NCBI RefSeq assembly: GCF_039524395.1
Contig: NZ_BAAAGO010000015.1
Reading direction: 5' to 3' (one strand)
Source of the DNA: Micropruina glycogenica
GTDB taxonomy: Bacteria > Actinomycetota > Actinomycetes > Propionibacteriales > Propionibacteriaceae
DNA: 64,000 bases
The position numbers and the translations under genes were made by a program. This document shows positions 52,473 to 62,405 of the stretch, one piece after another. Each line of letters begins with the position of its first letter. The stretch's first letter is position 1. The notes beneath the pieces were generated by a model that saw nothing but the letters and a program-made list of their open reading frames with translations, ran no database searches and was not told the DNA's origin.

Positions 52473-52499
52473 GAGATTCCGGCGTTCGCCGGAATGACG
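52473..52499. repeat. TTCCGGCG-type palindromic repeat
   Basis: An identical core to 12982-13008 (TTCCGGCGTTCGCCGGAA with GAGA and TGACG flanks). It lies between two convergent genes and is close enough (5 bp) to the stop of the frameshifted TPR/membrane-protein gene to act as its terminator. Confidence 0.85.
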
Positions 52500-52504
52500 G
52501 GTGG

Positions 52505-54090
52505 TCAGCGAAACAGGTCGGCCTCGACCACGTCGCGCCGGCTGCGTCCGGAGTCTGGGGTGGCCGGCAGGGCGAAGGAGCTGAACTGGTACCCGCGCTG
52601 CAACAGCGAACTGGTGCGCAACGCCTTGCTACGGCCGAATTGCGGACGCTCCACCTCGGGTCGCTGCAGTTCGACGGCGCCGATCTTGAGCGAGCGGGCG
52701 GTCGGCATCAGCACCAGCAGCACCCCGACCGCGAGCAGGGTGGCGCGAATCGCGTCGCTCTCGGGCGGCGGCAGCAGGTTGAACAGCGCCACGACCAACA
52801 CCGCGACGCCCACCAGCGCGAACCCGGCCGACTGCCAGCGGCCCCGCCGCACGTAACTGTCGTGCGAGTCGAGCAACAGCTCCAGCCGCCTGGCCTCGTC
52901 GTTGTCGCGCCGATGCCGCAGGTTGTGCCACCACAGCGCCACGCCCGAGCGCGGCACCCCGCAGCAGGGGTGAGCGATGGTGCGCAGGTGCGCGAGCAGG
53001 TGGCGGGCCGCGCCGCGGAGCCCCCCGTCGCGGCGCAGCCCCAGCCGGTCGAGTTCCTCCTGGCCGGTGATGCACGCGTGCACGCCGCGCCGGCAGACCT
53101 CTTCGAACAGCCGCGGCGACAGCGGCTCGGAGCCCACGGGGCCGTCCGAGGTGCCGGTTTCGAGGTACCGGCGGGTCGACAGGTGCAGGTCGGCGGCCGT
53201 TCGGTAGTCGAGGGCGGCCTGAATGAGTTGCTGAGCGCTCTCGGCCGACCGGTCGTCGGCCTCGGTGTTCGCACCGCGGGCCAGAGCACCTTCGAACTCG
53301 CACTCGGCCTTGAGCACCCGGGCCAGCAGATGGTCGGGCATGGCGGCGGTACAGGCCAGTGCGTCGGTGAGGGCGCCGCGGTGGTCACCGCTGAACAGGG
53401 CGGCCTGGGCCTGCAGCACCCGCAGGTCCATGTCGTGGCGGCGGGTGGTCAGCACCTGCTCCAGCATTGAGCTCGCGTCGGCGTCCCGGCCCGTGCGCAG
53501 GGCGAGCACGGCGGCCAGCACGCTGGTCCACCACGGCTCGTCGGCCGTCAGCGGTTCGCTGAGCAGCCGTTCGGCCAGCCGGTCGTCGCCGGCCAGCAGC
53601 GCCAGCCGCAGCTTGGGGCCGAGGTCGAGGTCGTCGCCCGACCGGGCCAACAACGCCCGGGCGACCGTCTGGCCACGCAACCGGGCGCTGCGCAGGTAGA
53701 GCCCGTCGGCCGGTCGATCAGCCGCAGGCCCTGGTCGTCGTCGCCGGGCGGCAGCACCACGGTGCACAACAGCGCGGCCCAGGCCTCGGTGGCCAGCGTG
53801 CGGTCGGGCAGGCCGTGGGAGGGTCGAGCGGCGGCGAGTTCGCTGAACGTCTGCGAGGCCCACAGCAGAAAGGTCGCGTTGCCGGCGAAGCGGTCGACGT
53901 GGCGGGCAAGCGCAGCCGCGGCGGCGTCGGGATCGGTGGCGAGCAGGGTCTCGACCTCGGCCTGGGCGGCAGCCGGCGCCGGACGCGTCCGACGCGGCCT
54001 GGCCGGCTTGTCGAAGCCGGAGAGGTGATCGGCCCACAGTGCTGCGGGCACAGTGGGGTCGGCCTCGGTGGTCTTGAGCAATGCGGCCAT
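52505..54090 (-). pseudogene. TPR-like membrane-associated protein, frameshifted
   Basis: From ATG 54090 (GGGGGAGCC upstream) the frame encodes about 126 residues ending GLRLIDRP. After a one-base shift within about 53700-53715, the frame continues as DGLYLRSARLRGQTVARALLAR and runs to 52505. Together they would give about 528 residues: an Ala-rich helical N-terminus, TPR-like repeats in the middle (LALLAGDDRLAERLL.., HDMDLRVLQAQAALFSGDHRGALTDALAC), and two membrane spans near the C-terminus (AGFALVGVAVLVVALFNLLPP, ATLLAVGVLLVLMP). Function is unknown. A sequencing error at the GC-rich CCGGCCGACGGGC is a real alternative to true inactivation. Confidence 0.72.
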
Positions 54091-54477
54091 CGGCTCCCCC
54101 TTTCGGTAATCAGGAGCGCGCAGGCAGCCGTCAGGTGCATCGCCTCCCGAAATGCTGGGAGCAGTGTCGCGGTGCTGGCGGGGTGCGATCAATGGGCGAA
54201 ATTGCGCACACGGCGTGCGACACCTGACAGCCGTCGAGGGTCGGGGGTCCCAACCGGCTCCCCCACCCCCGGGGAGTGCCGGGATCTCCCAACCGGACCC
54301 GACGCCTCAGTGACAGCGACGCCGGGCCGAGGGACTGGCTCTCGGCGCGGGTGGGGACATTCCGGCGTTCGCCGGAATGACGGAGCACGCGGCGATCGGT
54401 ACCTCGGGTTGCTTGGTGCGGGTTGGGAGATGACTCCGTTCGCCGGAATGACGATGAGCGCCGAAATGACGTGACCC
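54091..54477. other. 387-bp non-coding stretch with palindromic repeats
   Basis: It contains a TTCCGGCG-type repeat at 54357-54382 and a degenerate copy near 54430-54475 (GTTCGCCGGAATGACG and CGCCGAAATGACG). A GC-rich hairpin-prone tract lies around 54256-54282 (CTCCCCCACCCCCGGGGAG). I see no gene, and no promoter that can be named. Confidence 0.6.
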
Positions 54478-55053
54478 TCAGTCGTCGACCAACTCTGCCG
54501 TCGCGACCTCTTCGGGCGAGGGCCCCTTGATGTAGCTGGTCGCCGTCAGTCTTCCCTCACGTGAGACGAAGGTGTCGGCGGCCATCGCAATGTCGGTGTT
54601 CTGGCAGCTGACGCCGAGCCAGGTGCCGTCGGCGAGCTTCACCAGCGTGGCGCTGATCACCCCGCGGCGGGGGTCGACCGGCTGACGGTCGGGATCGACC
54701 TGGCCGCTGATCTGCCATTGTGCCGCCACCACAGCGGCGTCGTCGCCGAGGAAGCGCTGGGTCACCTTGCTGATGCTGATCGTCGCATTGGCGAAGGCGT
54801 GCTGAAAGCCGAACTGCTGCGCCTTCACGATCGAATGGCGACCGGTCCACCATAACCCGACGACGTTGATGAAATCGGCGTCCTCGACGAACAGCCGGCC
54901 GATCGCCTCGGCGTCCTTGGCGTCCCAGGCGCGGATGTACTCGTGCACCAGCTGGATCGGTTCGGTCAACGGGTTCTTCGCAGGCGTCTGGTCGGGGAAC
55001 GGCAGGGGCGTCATCGCCACCGCCTTCTTCAGCAGCTTCTTCAGCTTGGGCAT
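54478..55053 (-). CDS. SgcJ/EcaC-type SnoaL-like protein
   Basis: 191 residues from ATG 55053. After a basic N-terminus (MPKLKKLLKKAVAMT), the NTF2-like fold reads LVHEYIRAWDAKDAEAIGRLFVEDADFINVVGLWWTGRHSIVKAQQFGF, matching the SgcJ/EcaC oxidoreductase/DUF4440 pattern. The remainder (SKVTQRFLGDDAAVVAAQWQISG.., GTWLGVSCQNTDIA) forms the sheet. Such proteins are often unassigned small enzymes or ligand-binding folds. It is downstream of gltD on the same strand, with a terminator-like hairpin between. Confidence 0.85.
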   Translation of the reverse strand: MPKLKKLLKKAVAMTPLPFPDQTPAKNPLTEPIQLVHEYIRAWDAKDAEAIGRLFVEDADFINVVGLWWTGRHSIVKAQQFGFQHAFANATISISKVTQRFLGDDAAVVAAQWQISGQVDPDRQPVDPRRGVISATLVKLADGTWLGVSCQNTDIAMAADTFVSREGRLTATSYIKGPSPEEVATAELVDD

Positions 55054-55109
55054 GGGGCCTCCGGTTGCGTGGCATGGGCGTGAAGCGTGCCCCTGGCGCA
55101 ACATGGTGA

Positions 55110-55143
55110 CAGCCGCCCGATCACGGCGCAATCGGGGCGGCTG
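55110..55143. terminator. Hairpin downstream of gltD
   Basis: CAGCCGCCCGAT (55110-55121) pairs with ATCGGGGCGGCTG (55131-55143), with one bulged G and a 9-nt loop. It lies 20 bp after the gltD stop on the minus strand and probably ends the gltBD transcript. Confidence 0.7.
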
Positions 55144-55163
55144 CCGGTTGGATCGGCCGAGTT

Positions 55164-56636
55164 TCAGACCATCATCGGACGTTCGGTGGGCAGAATCGGC
55201 TTGGGCAGCCGCGACTTGCCCTGCAGGTAGGCGTCGACGCCGTTCGCGCACGAGCGGCCTTCGGCGATCGCCCACACGATCAGCGACTGGCCACGCCCCG
55301 CGTCTCCGCAGACGAACACGCCCGGCACCGACGTGGCGTAGTTCTCGTCGCGCGCGACGTTGCCGCGCGGGTCGAGATCGACACCCAGTTGCTCAACCAG
55401 GCCCGCCTTCTCGGGGCCGACGAAGCCCATGGCCAGCAGCACCAGCTCGGCCGGAATCTCGCGCTCGGTGCCGGGCACCGGCTCGAACCGTCCGTTGTTG
55501 AAGCTGACCTCGCTCAACCGCAGCGTCTTGACCTTGCCGTTCTCGTCGCCGACGAACTCGCTGGTCGACACCGCGTACACGCGGTCGCCGGCTTCTTCGT
55601 GCGCCGAACTGATGCGGAACGTCATCGGGTACGTCGGCCATGGCTGGTTCGCCGGACGATGCTCGGGCGGCCTCGGCAGAATCTCGAGTTGAGTGACCGA
55701 GGCGGCCCCCTGCCGGGTGGACGTGCCCAGGCAGTCCGCGCCCGTGTCGCCGCCGCCGATGATCACCACGTGCTTGCCGGTGGCCGTGATCTGGTTCTCG
55801 ACCTCTTTGCCCACCGCGACCCGGTTGGCCTGCGGCAGGAACTCCATGGCCTGGTGAATGCCGTCGAGTTCGCGGCCCGGCACCGGCAGGTCGCGGGCCA
55901 CCGTCGAGCCGATCGCCAGCACCACCGCGTCGAACCGCTCGAGCAGGTCGTGGCCGGAATGGTCGCCGTCGCCGCCGATGCGGCGGCCCGGCTTGAACAC
56001 GGTTCCCTCCAGGCGCATCTGCTTGAGCCGGCGGTCGAGCACCGCCTTCTCCATCTTGAACTCGGGAATGCCGTAGCGCAGCAGGCCGCCGATGGCGTCG
56101 GCCCGCTCGTAGACGACCACGGTGTGCCCGGCACGGGTCAACTGCTGGGCCGCGGCGAGCCCGGCCGGGCCCGAGCCGATCACGGCCACGGTCTTGCCGG
56201 TGTGCCACTCGGGGGTGACGGCGGTGACGCGCCGGTCGCTCCACGCCCGGTCGATGATGGCCACCTCGACGTTCTTGATGGTCACCGGCTCGCGGTTGAT
56301 GCCCACCACGCACGCGGTTTCACACGGGGCCGGGCAGAGCCGTCCGGTGAACTCGGGAAAGTTGTTGGTGGCGTGCAGCCGGTCGGTCGCGCCGCGCCAG
56401 TCGTCACGCCACACCAGGTCGTTCCACTCGGGAATCAGGTTGCCCAGCGGGCAGCCCTGGTGGCAGAACGGAATGCCGCAGTCCATGCAGCGTCCGGCCT
56501 GCTTGGTGATGATCGGCAACACCGCCTTGCCGGGCGACTCTGGGTAGACCTCGTGCCAGTCGTGCACACGCTCGGCCACTGGACGGCGCGAGGCCACCTC
56601 GCGCGGCGTCGTCATGAAACCTTTGGGGTCAGCCAT
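55164..56636 (-). CDS. gltD: Glutamate synthase (NADPH) small subunit
   Basis: 490 residues. The N-terminal Fe-S region has AGRCMDCGIPFCHQGCPLGNLIPEWN and RLCPAPCETACVVGIN, the Cys sets for two [4Fe-4S] clusters. FAD-binding VAVIGSGPAGLAAAQQL, NADPH-binding VVIIGGGDTGADCLGTS and the final FAD contact VFVCGDAGRGQSLIVWAIAEGR are intact. It passes electrons from NADPH to GltB. Start ATG 56636 overlaps the gltB stop by 8 nt, giving translational coupling. The enzyme incorporates ammonia, via glutamine and 2-oxoglutarate, to make glutamate. Confidence 0.96.
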   Translation of the reverse strand: MADPKGFMTTPREVASRRPVAERVHDWHEVYPESPGKAVLPIITKQAGRCMDCGIPFCHQGCPLGNLIPEWNDLVWRDDWRGATDRLHATNNFPEFTGRLCPAPCETACVVGINREPVTIKNVEVAIIDRAWSDRRVTAVTPEWHTGKTVAVIGSGPAGLAAAQQLTRAGHTVVVYERADAIGGLLRYGIPEFKMEKAVLDRRLKQMRLEGTVFKPGRRIGGDGDHSGHDLLERFDAVVLAIGSTVARDLPVPGRELDGIHQAMEFLPQANRVAVGKEVENQITATGKHVVIIGGGDTGADCLGTSTRQGAASVTQLEILPRPPEHRPANQPWPTYPMTFRISSAHEEAGDRVYAVSTSEFVGDENGKVKTLRLSEVSFNNGRFEPVPGTEREIPAELVLLAMGFVGPEKAGLVEQLGVDLDPRGNVARDENYATSVPGVFVCGDAGRGQSLIVWAIAEGRSCANGVDAYLQGKSRLPKPILPTERPMMV

Positions 56637-59600
56637 GCGCGGCCTCCATCATCATCGCGGTGGTTGCCTCTTCGTCGAGCCCGGCCTCTTCGGCCTCTTC
56701 ACGTGCGGCCACGACCCGGGCGTAGTCGCGCGGCATCACCACGGTGAACCGCGCAGCCAGATCGGCCTCGTCGAGCAGCCGCTGCGCGACCGCAGAACCG
56801 GTTTCTTCGTGATGCTTGACCAGCAGCTCGCGAATGCGCGCCACCTGGGCCTCGGACGGCTCCAGCGGGTCGACCATCTCGGTGTTCAGCCGGCCCCGGT
56901 CGAGGTCGAGCACGAACGCGACGCCACCCGACATGCCGGCGGCGAAGTTGCGTCCGGTGCCACCGAGAACCATGGCCTCACCACCGGTCATGTACTCGCA
57001 GCCGTGATCACCCACGCCCTCGACCACCGCGGTGGCACCCGAGTTGCGCACGCAGAACCGCTCGCCGGCCTTGCCCCGAATGTAGAGCTCACCCGAGGTG
57101 GCGCCGTAGGCGATCACATTGCCGGCGATGATGTGCTCCTCGGCCACGAACGCGGCGTCGTCGGCGGGCCGCACGATCAGCCGGCCACCCGACAGGCCCT
57201 TGCCGAAGTAGTCGTTGGTGTCGCCGACCAGCCGCAGCGTGATGCCCGCCGGCAGAAATGCGCCGAAGCTCTGCCCCGCCGTACCCCGCAGAGTGAGGTC
57301 GATGGTGTTTTCGGGCAGGCCCTTGCCGCGGGTGGCCTTGGTGACCTCGTGGCCCAGAATCGTGCCCACCGTGCGGTCGACGTTGCGCACCGCCAGGTCG
57401 GCGCGCACCAGTTCACCCTCGGTGAGGGCCGGTTGGGCCAGCTCGATCAGCTTGACGTCGAGCTTGGTGTCGAGGCCGTGGTCCTGGTGCGTGATCCGGT
57501 GCAGCGGCCCGTCGGTGTCGACCCAGTGCAGAATCGGTTCCAGGTCGAGGCCCCGCGCCTTCCAGTGGTCGATCGCCTGCCGGGCCTGCAGCACCTCGAC
57601 GTGGCCGACGGCCTCTTCGATCGAGCGGAAGCCCAGCGCGGCCAGCAGTTCGCGCACCTCTTCGGCTATGTACTCGAAGAAGGTCACCACGTACTCGGCC
57701 TGGCCGGAGTACTTGGCCCGCAGCTCAGGGTTCTGGGTGGCGACGCCGACCGGGCAGGTGTCGAGGTGGCAGACCCGCATCATGACGCAGCCCGACACCA
57801 CCAGCGGCGCGGTGGCGAAGCCGAACTCCTCAGCACCCAGCAGGGCGCCGATCACCACGTCGCGGCCGGTCTTGAGCTGGCCGTCGACCTGCACCACGAT
57901 GCGGTCGCGCAGGCCGTTGATCAGCAGCGTCTGCTGGGTTTCGGCCAGGCCGAGCTCCCACGGGCCGCCGGCGTGCTTGAGCGAGGTGAGCGGCGCCGCG
58001 CCGGTGCCGCCGTCGTGACCCGAGATCAGCACCACGTCGGCCTTCGCCTTGCTCACGCCGGCGGCGACCGTGCCGACGCCCACCTCGGCGACCAGCTTCA
58101 CGTGCACCCGGGCGACGGGGTTGGCGCACTTCAGGTCGTGGATCAGCTGTTTCAGGTCTTCGATCGAGTAGATGTCGTGGTGCGGCGGCGGGCTGATCAG
58201 GCCGACGCCCGGCGTCGAGTGCCGGGTCTTGGCCACCCACGGGTACACCTTCTGGCCGGGCAGCTGGCCCCCCTCGCCGGGCTTGGCGCCCTGCGCCATC
58301 TTGATCTGAATGTCGGTCGAGTTGGTCAGGTAGTCCGACGTCACCCCGAACCGTCCGGACGCCACCTGCTTGATCGCCGAGCGGCGCTCGGGGTCGTACA
58401 GCCGGTCGACGTCTTCGCCGCCCTCGCCGGTGTTCGACTTGCCGCCGAGCCGGTTCATGGCGATCGCCAGGGTCTGGTGCGCCTCGAGCGAGATCGAGCC
58501 GTACGACATGGCTCCGGTCGAGAACCGCTTGACGATCTCGCTGACCGGTTCGACCTGATCGATCGGCACCGGCTTGCGGTCTGAGCTGAACTCGAGCAGG
58601 CCGCGCAGGGTCATCAGCCGCTTGGCCTGGTCGTTGACCCGTTCGGTGTAGGCCTTGAAGATGTCGTAGCGCTTGGCCCGGGTGGCGTGCTGCAGCCGGA
58701 ACACCGTCTCGGGGTCGAACAGGTGCGGTTCGCCCTCGCGGCGCCACTGGTACTCACCGCCCACGTTGAGCGTGCGGTGCGGCAGCGTGATGCGGTCGGG
58801 CGGGTAGGCCACGGCGTGCCGCGCGGCGATGCCGCGGGCGATCTCGTCGAGACCGATGCCTTCGATGCGGCTGGTGGTGCCGGTGAAGTAGGCGTCGACG
58901 AACTCGGAACTCAGCCCGAGCGCCTCGAAGATCTGCGCGCCGGTGTAGCTGGCGATGGTCGAAACGCCCATCTTGCTCATCACCTTGAGCACGCCCTTGC
59001 CCAGCGCCTTGCGCACGTTGGCCACGGCCTTGTCGGGCTCGACCTTGACCAGCCATTCACGGCGGGCCAGGTCTTCGGCCGACTCGAACGCCAGGTAGGG
59101 GTTGACCGCGGCCGCGCCGAAGCCGACCAGCAGCGCCACGTGGTGCACCTCGCGCACGTCACCGGCCTCGACGATCAGGCCCACCTGGGTGCGCATCTTC
59201 TCGCGCACCAGGTGCTGGTGCACCGCGGCGGTGAGCAGCAAGGACGGAATCGGCGCCAGGTCGGCGTTGCTGTGCCGGTCGCTGAGAATGATGGTGCGGC
59301 AGCCGCGTTCGATCGACGCCGTGACCTCGGCACACAACTCGGCCAGCTTGTTCTTCAGGCCCTCGGCACCGTCCTCGACCGGGTAGAGGCCGCGCACGAC
59401 GTGGGTGTCGTACTCGGGCATGCCGCCGTCGCGGTTGATGCGCACCAGCTTGGCCAGTTGGTCTGAATCGAGCACCGGGTAGCCGATCACGATGTGCTTG
59501 CACGAGTCCGGCCCGGGCTGCAGCAGGTTGCCCTCGGGGCCGAAGGTCGAACTGAGCGAGGTGACCAGCTCTTCGCGAATGGCGTCCAGTGGCGGGTTGG

Positions 59601-61149
59601 TCACCTGCGCGAACAACTGGGCGAAGTAGTCGAACAGCAGCCGGGGGCGGTCGCTGAGCACTGCGAGCGGCGTGTCGGTGCCCATCGACCCGATCGGCTC
59701 GGCGCCGCTGTTGGCCATCGGCGCCAGAATGATCTTGAGCTCTTCGTGGGTGTAGCCGAACACCTGCTGGCGGCGCAGCACCGAGGCGGCGCTGTGCACC
59801 ACGTGCTGGCGGTCGGGCAGCTCGTCCAGATCGATGCGGCCCGCCTCGAGCCACTCGGCGTAGGGGTGTTCGGCGGACAGCGACGACTTGATCTCGTCGT
59901 CGTCGATCAGCCGGTGCTCGGCCATGTCGACCAGCAGCATGCGGCCCGGCTGCAACCGGCCCTTGGCGATCACCTTGCTCTGCGGAATGTCGATCACGCC
60001 GGCTTCTGAGGCGAACACCACCAGGCCGTCGTCGCTGACCCAGTACCGGCCCGGACGAAGCCCGTTGCGGTCGAGCGTGGCGCCGATCAGGGTGCCGTCG
60101 GTGAAGCAGACGGCCGCCGGGCCGTCCCAGGGCTCCATGAGTGAGGAGTGGAACGAGTAGAAGGCCTTGCGGGCCGGGTCCATCTCGATGTTGTTCTCCC
60201 AGGGCTCCGGGATCATCATCATCACCGCGTGCGGCAGCGACCGGCCGCCTAGATGCAGCAGTTCGAGCACCTCGTCGAACGACGCCGAGTCGGAGCCGCC
60301 CTCGGTGCAGATCGGGAACAGCCGCTCGAAGTCGCCGGGAATCAGGTCGCTGGCCAGTAGGGCCTCACGCGCGCGCATCCAGTTGCGGTTGCCCTTGACG
60401 GTGTTGATCTCGCCGTTGTGGGCGATCAACCGGTAGGGGTGCGACAGCTCCCAGGCGGGGAAGGTGTTGGTCGAGAATCGCGAGTGCACCAGGGCCATGG
60501 CCGAGGCGGCGCGCTCGTCAGTGAGGTCGGGAAAGACCTCGGCCAACTGCTGCGTGGTGAGCATGCCCTTGTACACGGTGGTGCGCGCCGACAACGAGGC
60601 GAAGTAGACGCCCGCCTCGCCGCGGGCACGCTGGCGCAGCGGGTAGGCGAGACGGTCGAGATCGATGCCCGCCTGGTTGCCGGGAGCGGTGAGGAACAAC
60701 TGCTCGAAGATCGGCATCACGTCGCGCGAGATCGGGCTGAGGGTGTTGTCACGGGTGGGCACCGAACGCCAGCCCAGCACGTCCAGGCCCTCTTCGATGG
60801 CGATGTATTCGATGGTGCGCTTGGCCTGGGCGCGCTTCACCGGCGACTGGGGCAGAAACGCCATACCCATCGCGTAGTGCCCGGCCTCGGGCAGGTCGAA
60901 GTCGACGACGGCGCGGAACAGCGCGTCGGGCACCTGAAGCAGCATGCCGGCGCCGTCACCGGCGAACTCGTCGGCACCGGTGGCGCCGCGGTGGTCGAGA
61001 TTCTCCAGGGCGGTCAGGCCTTTGGCCACGATGTCGTGGCTGGCCTCACCGCTCAACTGGGCGACGAAGGCCACACCGCAGGCGTCGTGCTCGAACGAGG
61101 GGTCGTACAGGCCTTCCGCTGGCCGAGCGGGCATGGTGGGTAGAGCCAT
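56629..61149 (-). CDS. gltB: Glutamate synthase large subunit
   Basis: 1506 residues from ATG 61149 (GGAGAACCCCT upstream). A short propeptide (MALPTMPARPAEGLYDPSFEH..) ends before C24 of HDACGVAFVAQ, the nucleophile of the class II glutaminase domain, exposed by processing. The central and FMN-binding synthase regions include GNRNWMRARE, KSNTGEGGEDVDRLY, and the loop with QIKMAQGAKPGEGGQLPG. The [3Fe-4S] Cys are in VSGCVMMRVCHLDTCPVGVATQ. The C-terminal GXGXG beta-helix (GATSGELYIRGKAGERFCVRNSG) is complete. It forms the heteromeric GOGAT with GltD, the main ammonia-assimilation route at low nitrogen. Confidence 0.96.
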   Translation of the reverse strand: MALPTMPARPAEGLYDPSFEHDACGVAFVAQLSGEASHDIVAKGLTALENLDHRGATGADEFAGDGAGMLLQVPDALFRAVVDFDLPEAGHYAMGMAFLPQSPVKRAQAKRTIEYIAIEEGLDVLGWRSVPTRDNTLSPISRDVMPIFEQLFLTAPGNQAGIDLDRLAYPLRQRARGEAGVYFASLSARTTVYKGMLTTQQLAEVFPDLTDERAASAMALVHSRFSTNTFPAWELSHPYRLIAHNGEINTVKGNRNWMRAREALLASDLIPGDFERLFPICTEGGSDSASFDEVLELLHLGGRSLPHAVMMMIPEPWENNIEMDPARKAFYSFHSSLMEPWDGPAAVCFTDGTLIGATLDRNGLRPGRYWVSDDGLVVFASEAGVIDIPQSKVIAKGRLQPGRMLLVDMAEHRLIDDDEIKSSLSAEHPYAEWLEAGRIDLDELPDRQHVVHSAASVLRRQQVFGYTHEELKIILAPMANSGAEPIGSMGTDTPLAVLSDRPRLLFDYFAQLFAQVTNPPLDAIREELVTSLSSTFGPEGNLLQPGPDSCKHIVIGYPVLDSDQLAKLVRINRDGGMPEYDTHVVRGLYPVEDGAEGLKNKLAELCAEVTASIERGCRTIILSDRHSNADLAPIPSLLLTAAVHQHLVREKMRTQVGLIVEAGDVREVHHVALLVGFGAAAVNPYLAFESAEDLARREWLVKVEPDKAVANVRKALGKGVLKVMSKMGVSTIASYTGAQIFEALGLSSEFVDAYFTGTTSRIEGIGLDEIARGIAARHAVAYPPDRITLPHRTLNVGGEYQWRREGEPHLFDPETVFRLQHATRAKRYDIFKAYTERVNDQAKRLMTLRGLLEFSSDRKPVPIDQVEPVSEIVKRFSTGAMSYGSISLEAHQTLAIAMNRLGGKSNTGEGGEDVDRLYDPERRSAIKQVASGRFGVTSDYLTNSTDIQIKMAQGAKPGEGGQLPGQKVYPWVAKTRHSTPGVGLISPPPHHDIYSIEDLKQLIHDLKCANPVARVHVKLVAEVGVGTVAAGVSKAKADVVLISGHDGGTGAAPLTSLKHAGGPWELGLAETQQTLLINGLRDRIVVQVDGQLKTGRDVVIGALLGAEEFGFATAPLVVSGCVMMRVCHLDTCPVGVATQNPELRAKYSGQAEYVVTFFEYIAEEVRELLAALGFRSIEEAVGHVEVLQARQAIDHWKARGLDLEPILHWVDTDGPLHRITHQDHGLDTKLDVKLIELAQPALTEGELVRADLAVRNVDRTVGTILGHEVTKATRGKGLPENTIDLTLRGTAGQSFGAFLPAGITLRLVGDTNDYFGKGLSGGRLIVRPADDAAFVAEEHIIAGNVIAYGATSGELYIRGKAGERFCVRNSGATAVVEGVGDHGCEYMTGGEAMVLGGTGRNFAAGMSGGVAFVLDLDRGRLNTEMVDPLEPSEAQVARIRELLVKHHEETGSAVAQRLLDEADLAARFTVVMPRDYARVVAAREEAEEAGLDEEATTAMMMEAAHG

Positions 61150-61347
61150 AGGGGTTCTCCTCATCTTCCGGCGTGGACGTCGGGGGCCGGAGGTGCCGAA
61201 GCGTTCGCCGTCCGGCGCCAACGCTGCACGCGGTGGCAGCATACAGAACCGCCCATTGCGGGCAGGTTACGGGTGCTTGCATGGTGGACGACGCGAACCG
61301 GGTCTCGGCTCTCGACTCCATCGGGCGCCCAACCTAACCTGTGCCGC

Positions 61348-62394
61348 ATGGCAGAGCAGCAATGGCAGCGGTTGGTGGACAGTGTCGAAGGCGCCTTCAG
61401 CCTCGAAGTACCCGCGGGGTGGCAGGGGGACGTCCGGACGCTGCGGGTGGGACAGCTGACCCGACGGGCCGTGCGGGCCGTGTCGCCGGACGGGTCGGTG
61501 CGGCTCAGCCTGCACGACCCGGATCTGCCGGCGTTCTATGAGCCGTCGTCGGGAATGTTCGTCACACCCGGTGTTCATCAGTTGATGCCCTTCGTGCCGG
61601 CCGAGACGTTTCTGCCGCAGTACCTGCAGCAGCGGTTCGGCGCTGCGCCGGGCTTCACGATCGGGGCAGTCGTCGACGAGCCCGACCTGGTGCGCGACAC
61701 CGTGCAACGGGCGGCCCAACGCGGCTTTCAGGTGCGTCCCACGGCTGCGTCGGCCGAGTTCAGCTTCACCGACCAGGGCCGCCCGGTGGCGGCGCTGATG
61801 ATGTGCTCCACCACGTCGTTCGGACCCACCTGGGCGGCCGACGTGTTCGCGGTTTTCGCCGTGGGCGGCAGCCGTCCCGATCGTGCGCTGCTGCTGCACG
61901 CGCTGCTGTCGGAGCGCACCGATGCCCAGTGGCAGGCCGGCGAGAACCAGTTGTTCGCCAACCAACAGGCGATCAACGCCCAGCAGAGCCAGCAGTGGAT
62001 GAACGTGATGACTCAGGGCCACAACCAACGCATGGGTGACATCGCCGCTGCGGGTATGGCCAACACGGCGATGCACAACGACCGCATGGCCATGGGGCAG
62101 GCCGCCACCGATGCCTACCTCGATCGGTTGAACCAACCGGTGGCCGGCGTCGGCGACGGCGTCGGGGCACCGGGGCTCGATCAGCAGCACCAGAGCATCA
62201 ACGCCATACGCGAAGAAGAGACGGTGCGCACGGCGTCGGGCGACGACGTGCAGGTCGAAGCCGGCGCCGACCGCTACTTCGTGGACGAGCGCAACCGCAC
62301 CTGGGTGGGCGCCCAGGGGAACGTGCAGGCCAACGACTTCACGGCGGCGGGCTTGAATCCCGACGACTACCAAGAGGGCCAGATCCGCCGCTGA
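61348..62394 (+). CDS. Unknown protein with Gln/Asn/Met-rich central region
   Basis: 348 residues from ATG 61348. Residues 1-190 look folded, with alternating hydrophobic strands: AFSLEVPAGWQGDVRTLRVGQLTRRAV, SVRLSLHDPDLPAFYEPS and AALMMCSTTSFGPTWAADVFAVFAVGG. Residues about 195-265 are unusually rich in Gln, Asn, Met and His (NQLFANQQAINAQQSQQWMN, MTQGHNQRMGDIAAAGM). The C-terminal part ends FVDERNRTWVGAQGNVQANDFTAAGLNPDDYQEGQIRR. I do not recognise the family and see no signal peptide or membrane span. The region between it and divergent gltB (61150-61347) is non-coding. Confidence 0.78.
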   Translation: MAEQQWQRLVDSVEGAFSLEVPAGWQGDVRTLRVGQLTRRAVRAVSPDGSVRLSLHDPDLPAFYEPSSGMFVTPGVHQLMPFVPAETFLPQYLQQRFGAAPGFTIGAVVDEPDLVRDTVQRAAQRGFQVRPTAASAEFSFTDQGRPVAALMMCSTTSFGPTWAADVFAVFAVGGSRPDRALLLHALLSERTDAQWQAGENQLFANQQAINAQQSQQWMNVMTQGHNQRMGDIAAAGMANTAMHNDRMAMGQAATDAYLDRLNQPVAGVGDGVGAPGLDQQHQSINAIREEETVRTASGDDVQVEAGADRYFVDERNRTWVGAQGNVQANDFTAAGLNPDDYQEGQIRR

Positions 62395-62405
62395 CCGGTC
62401 GTCGG

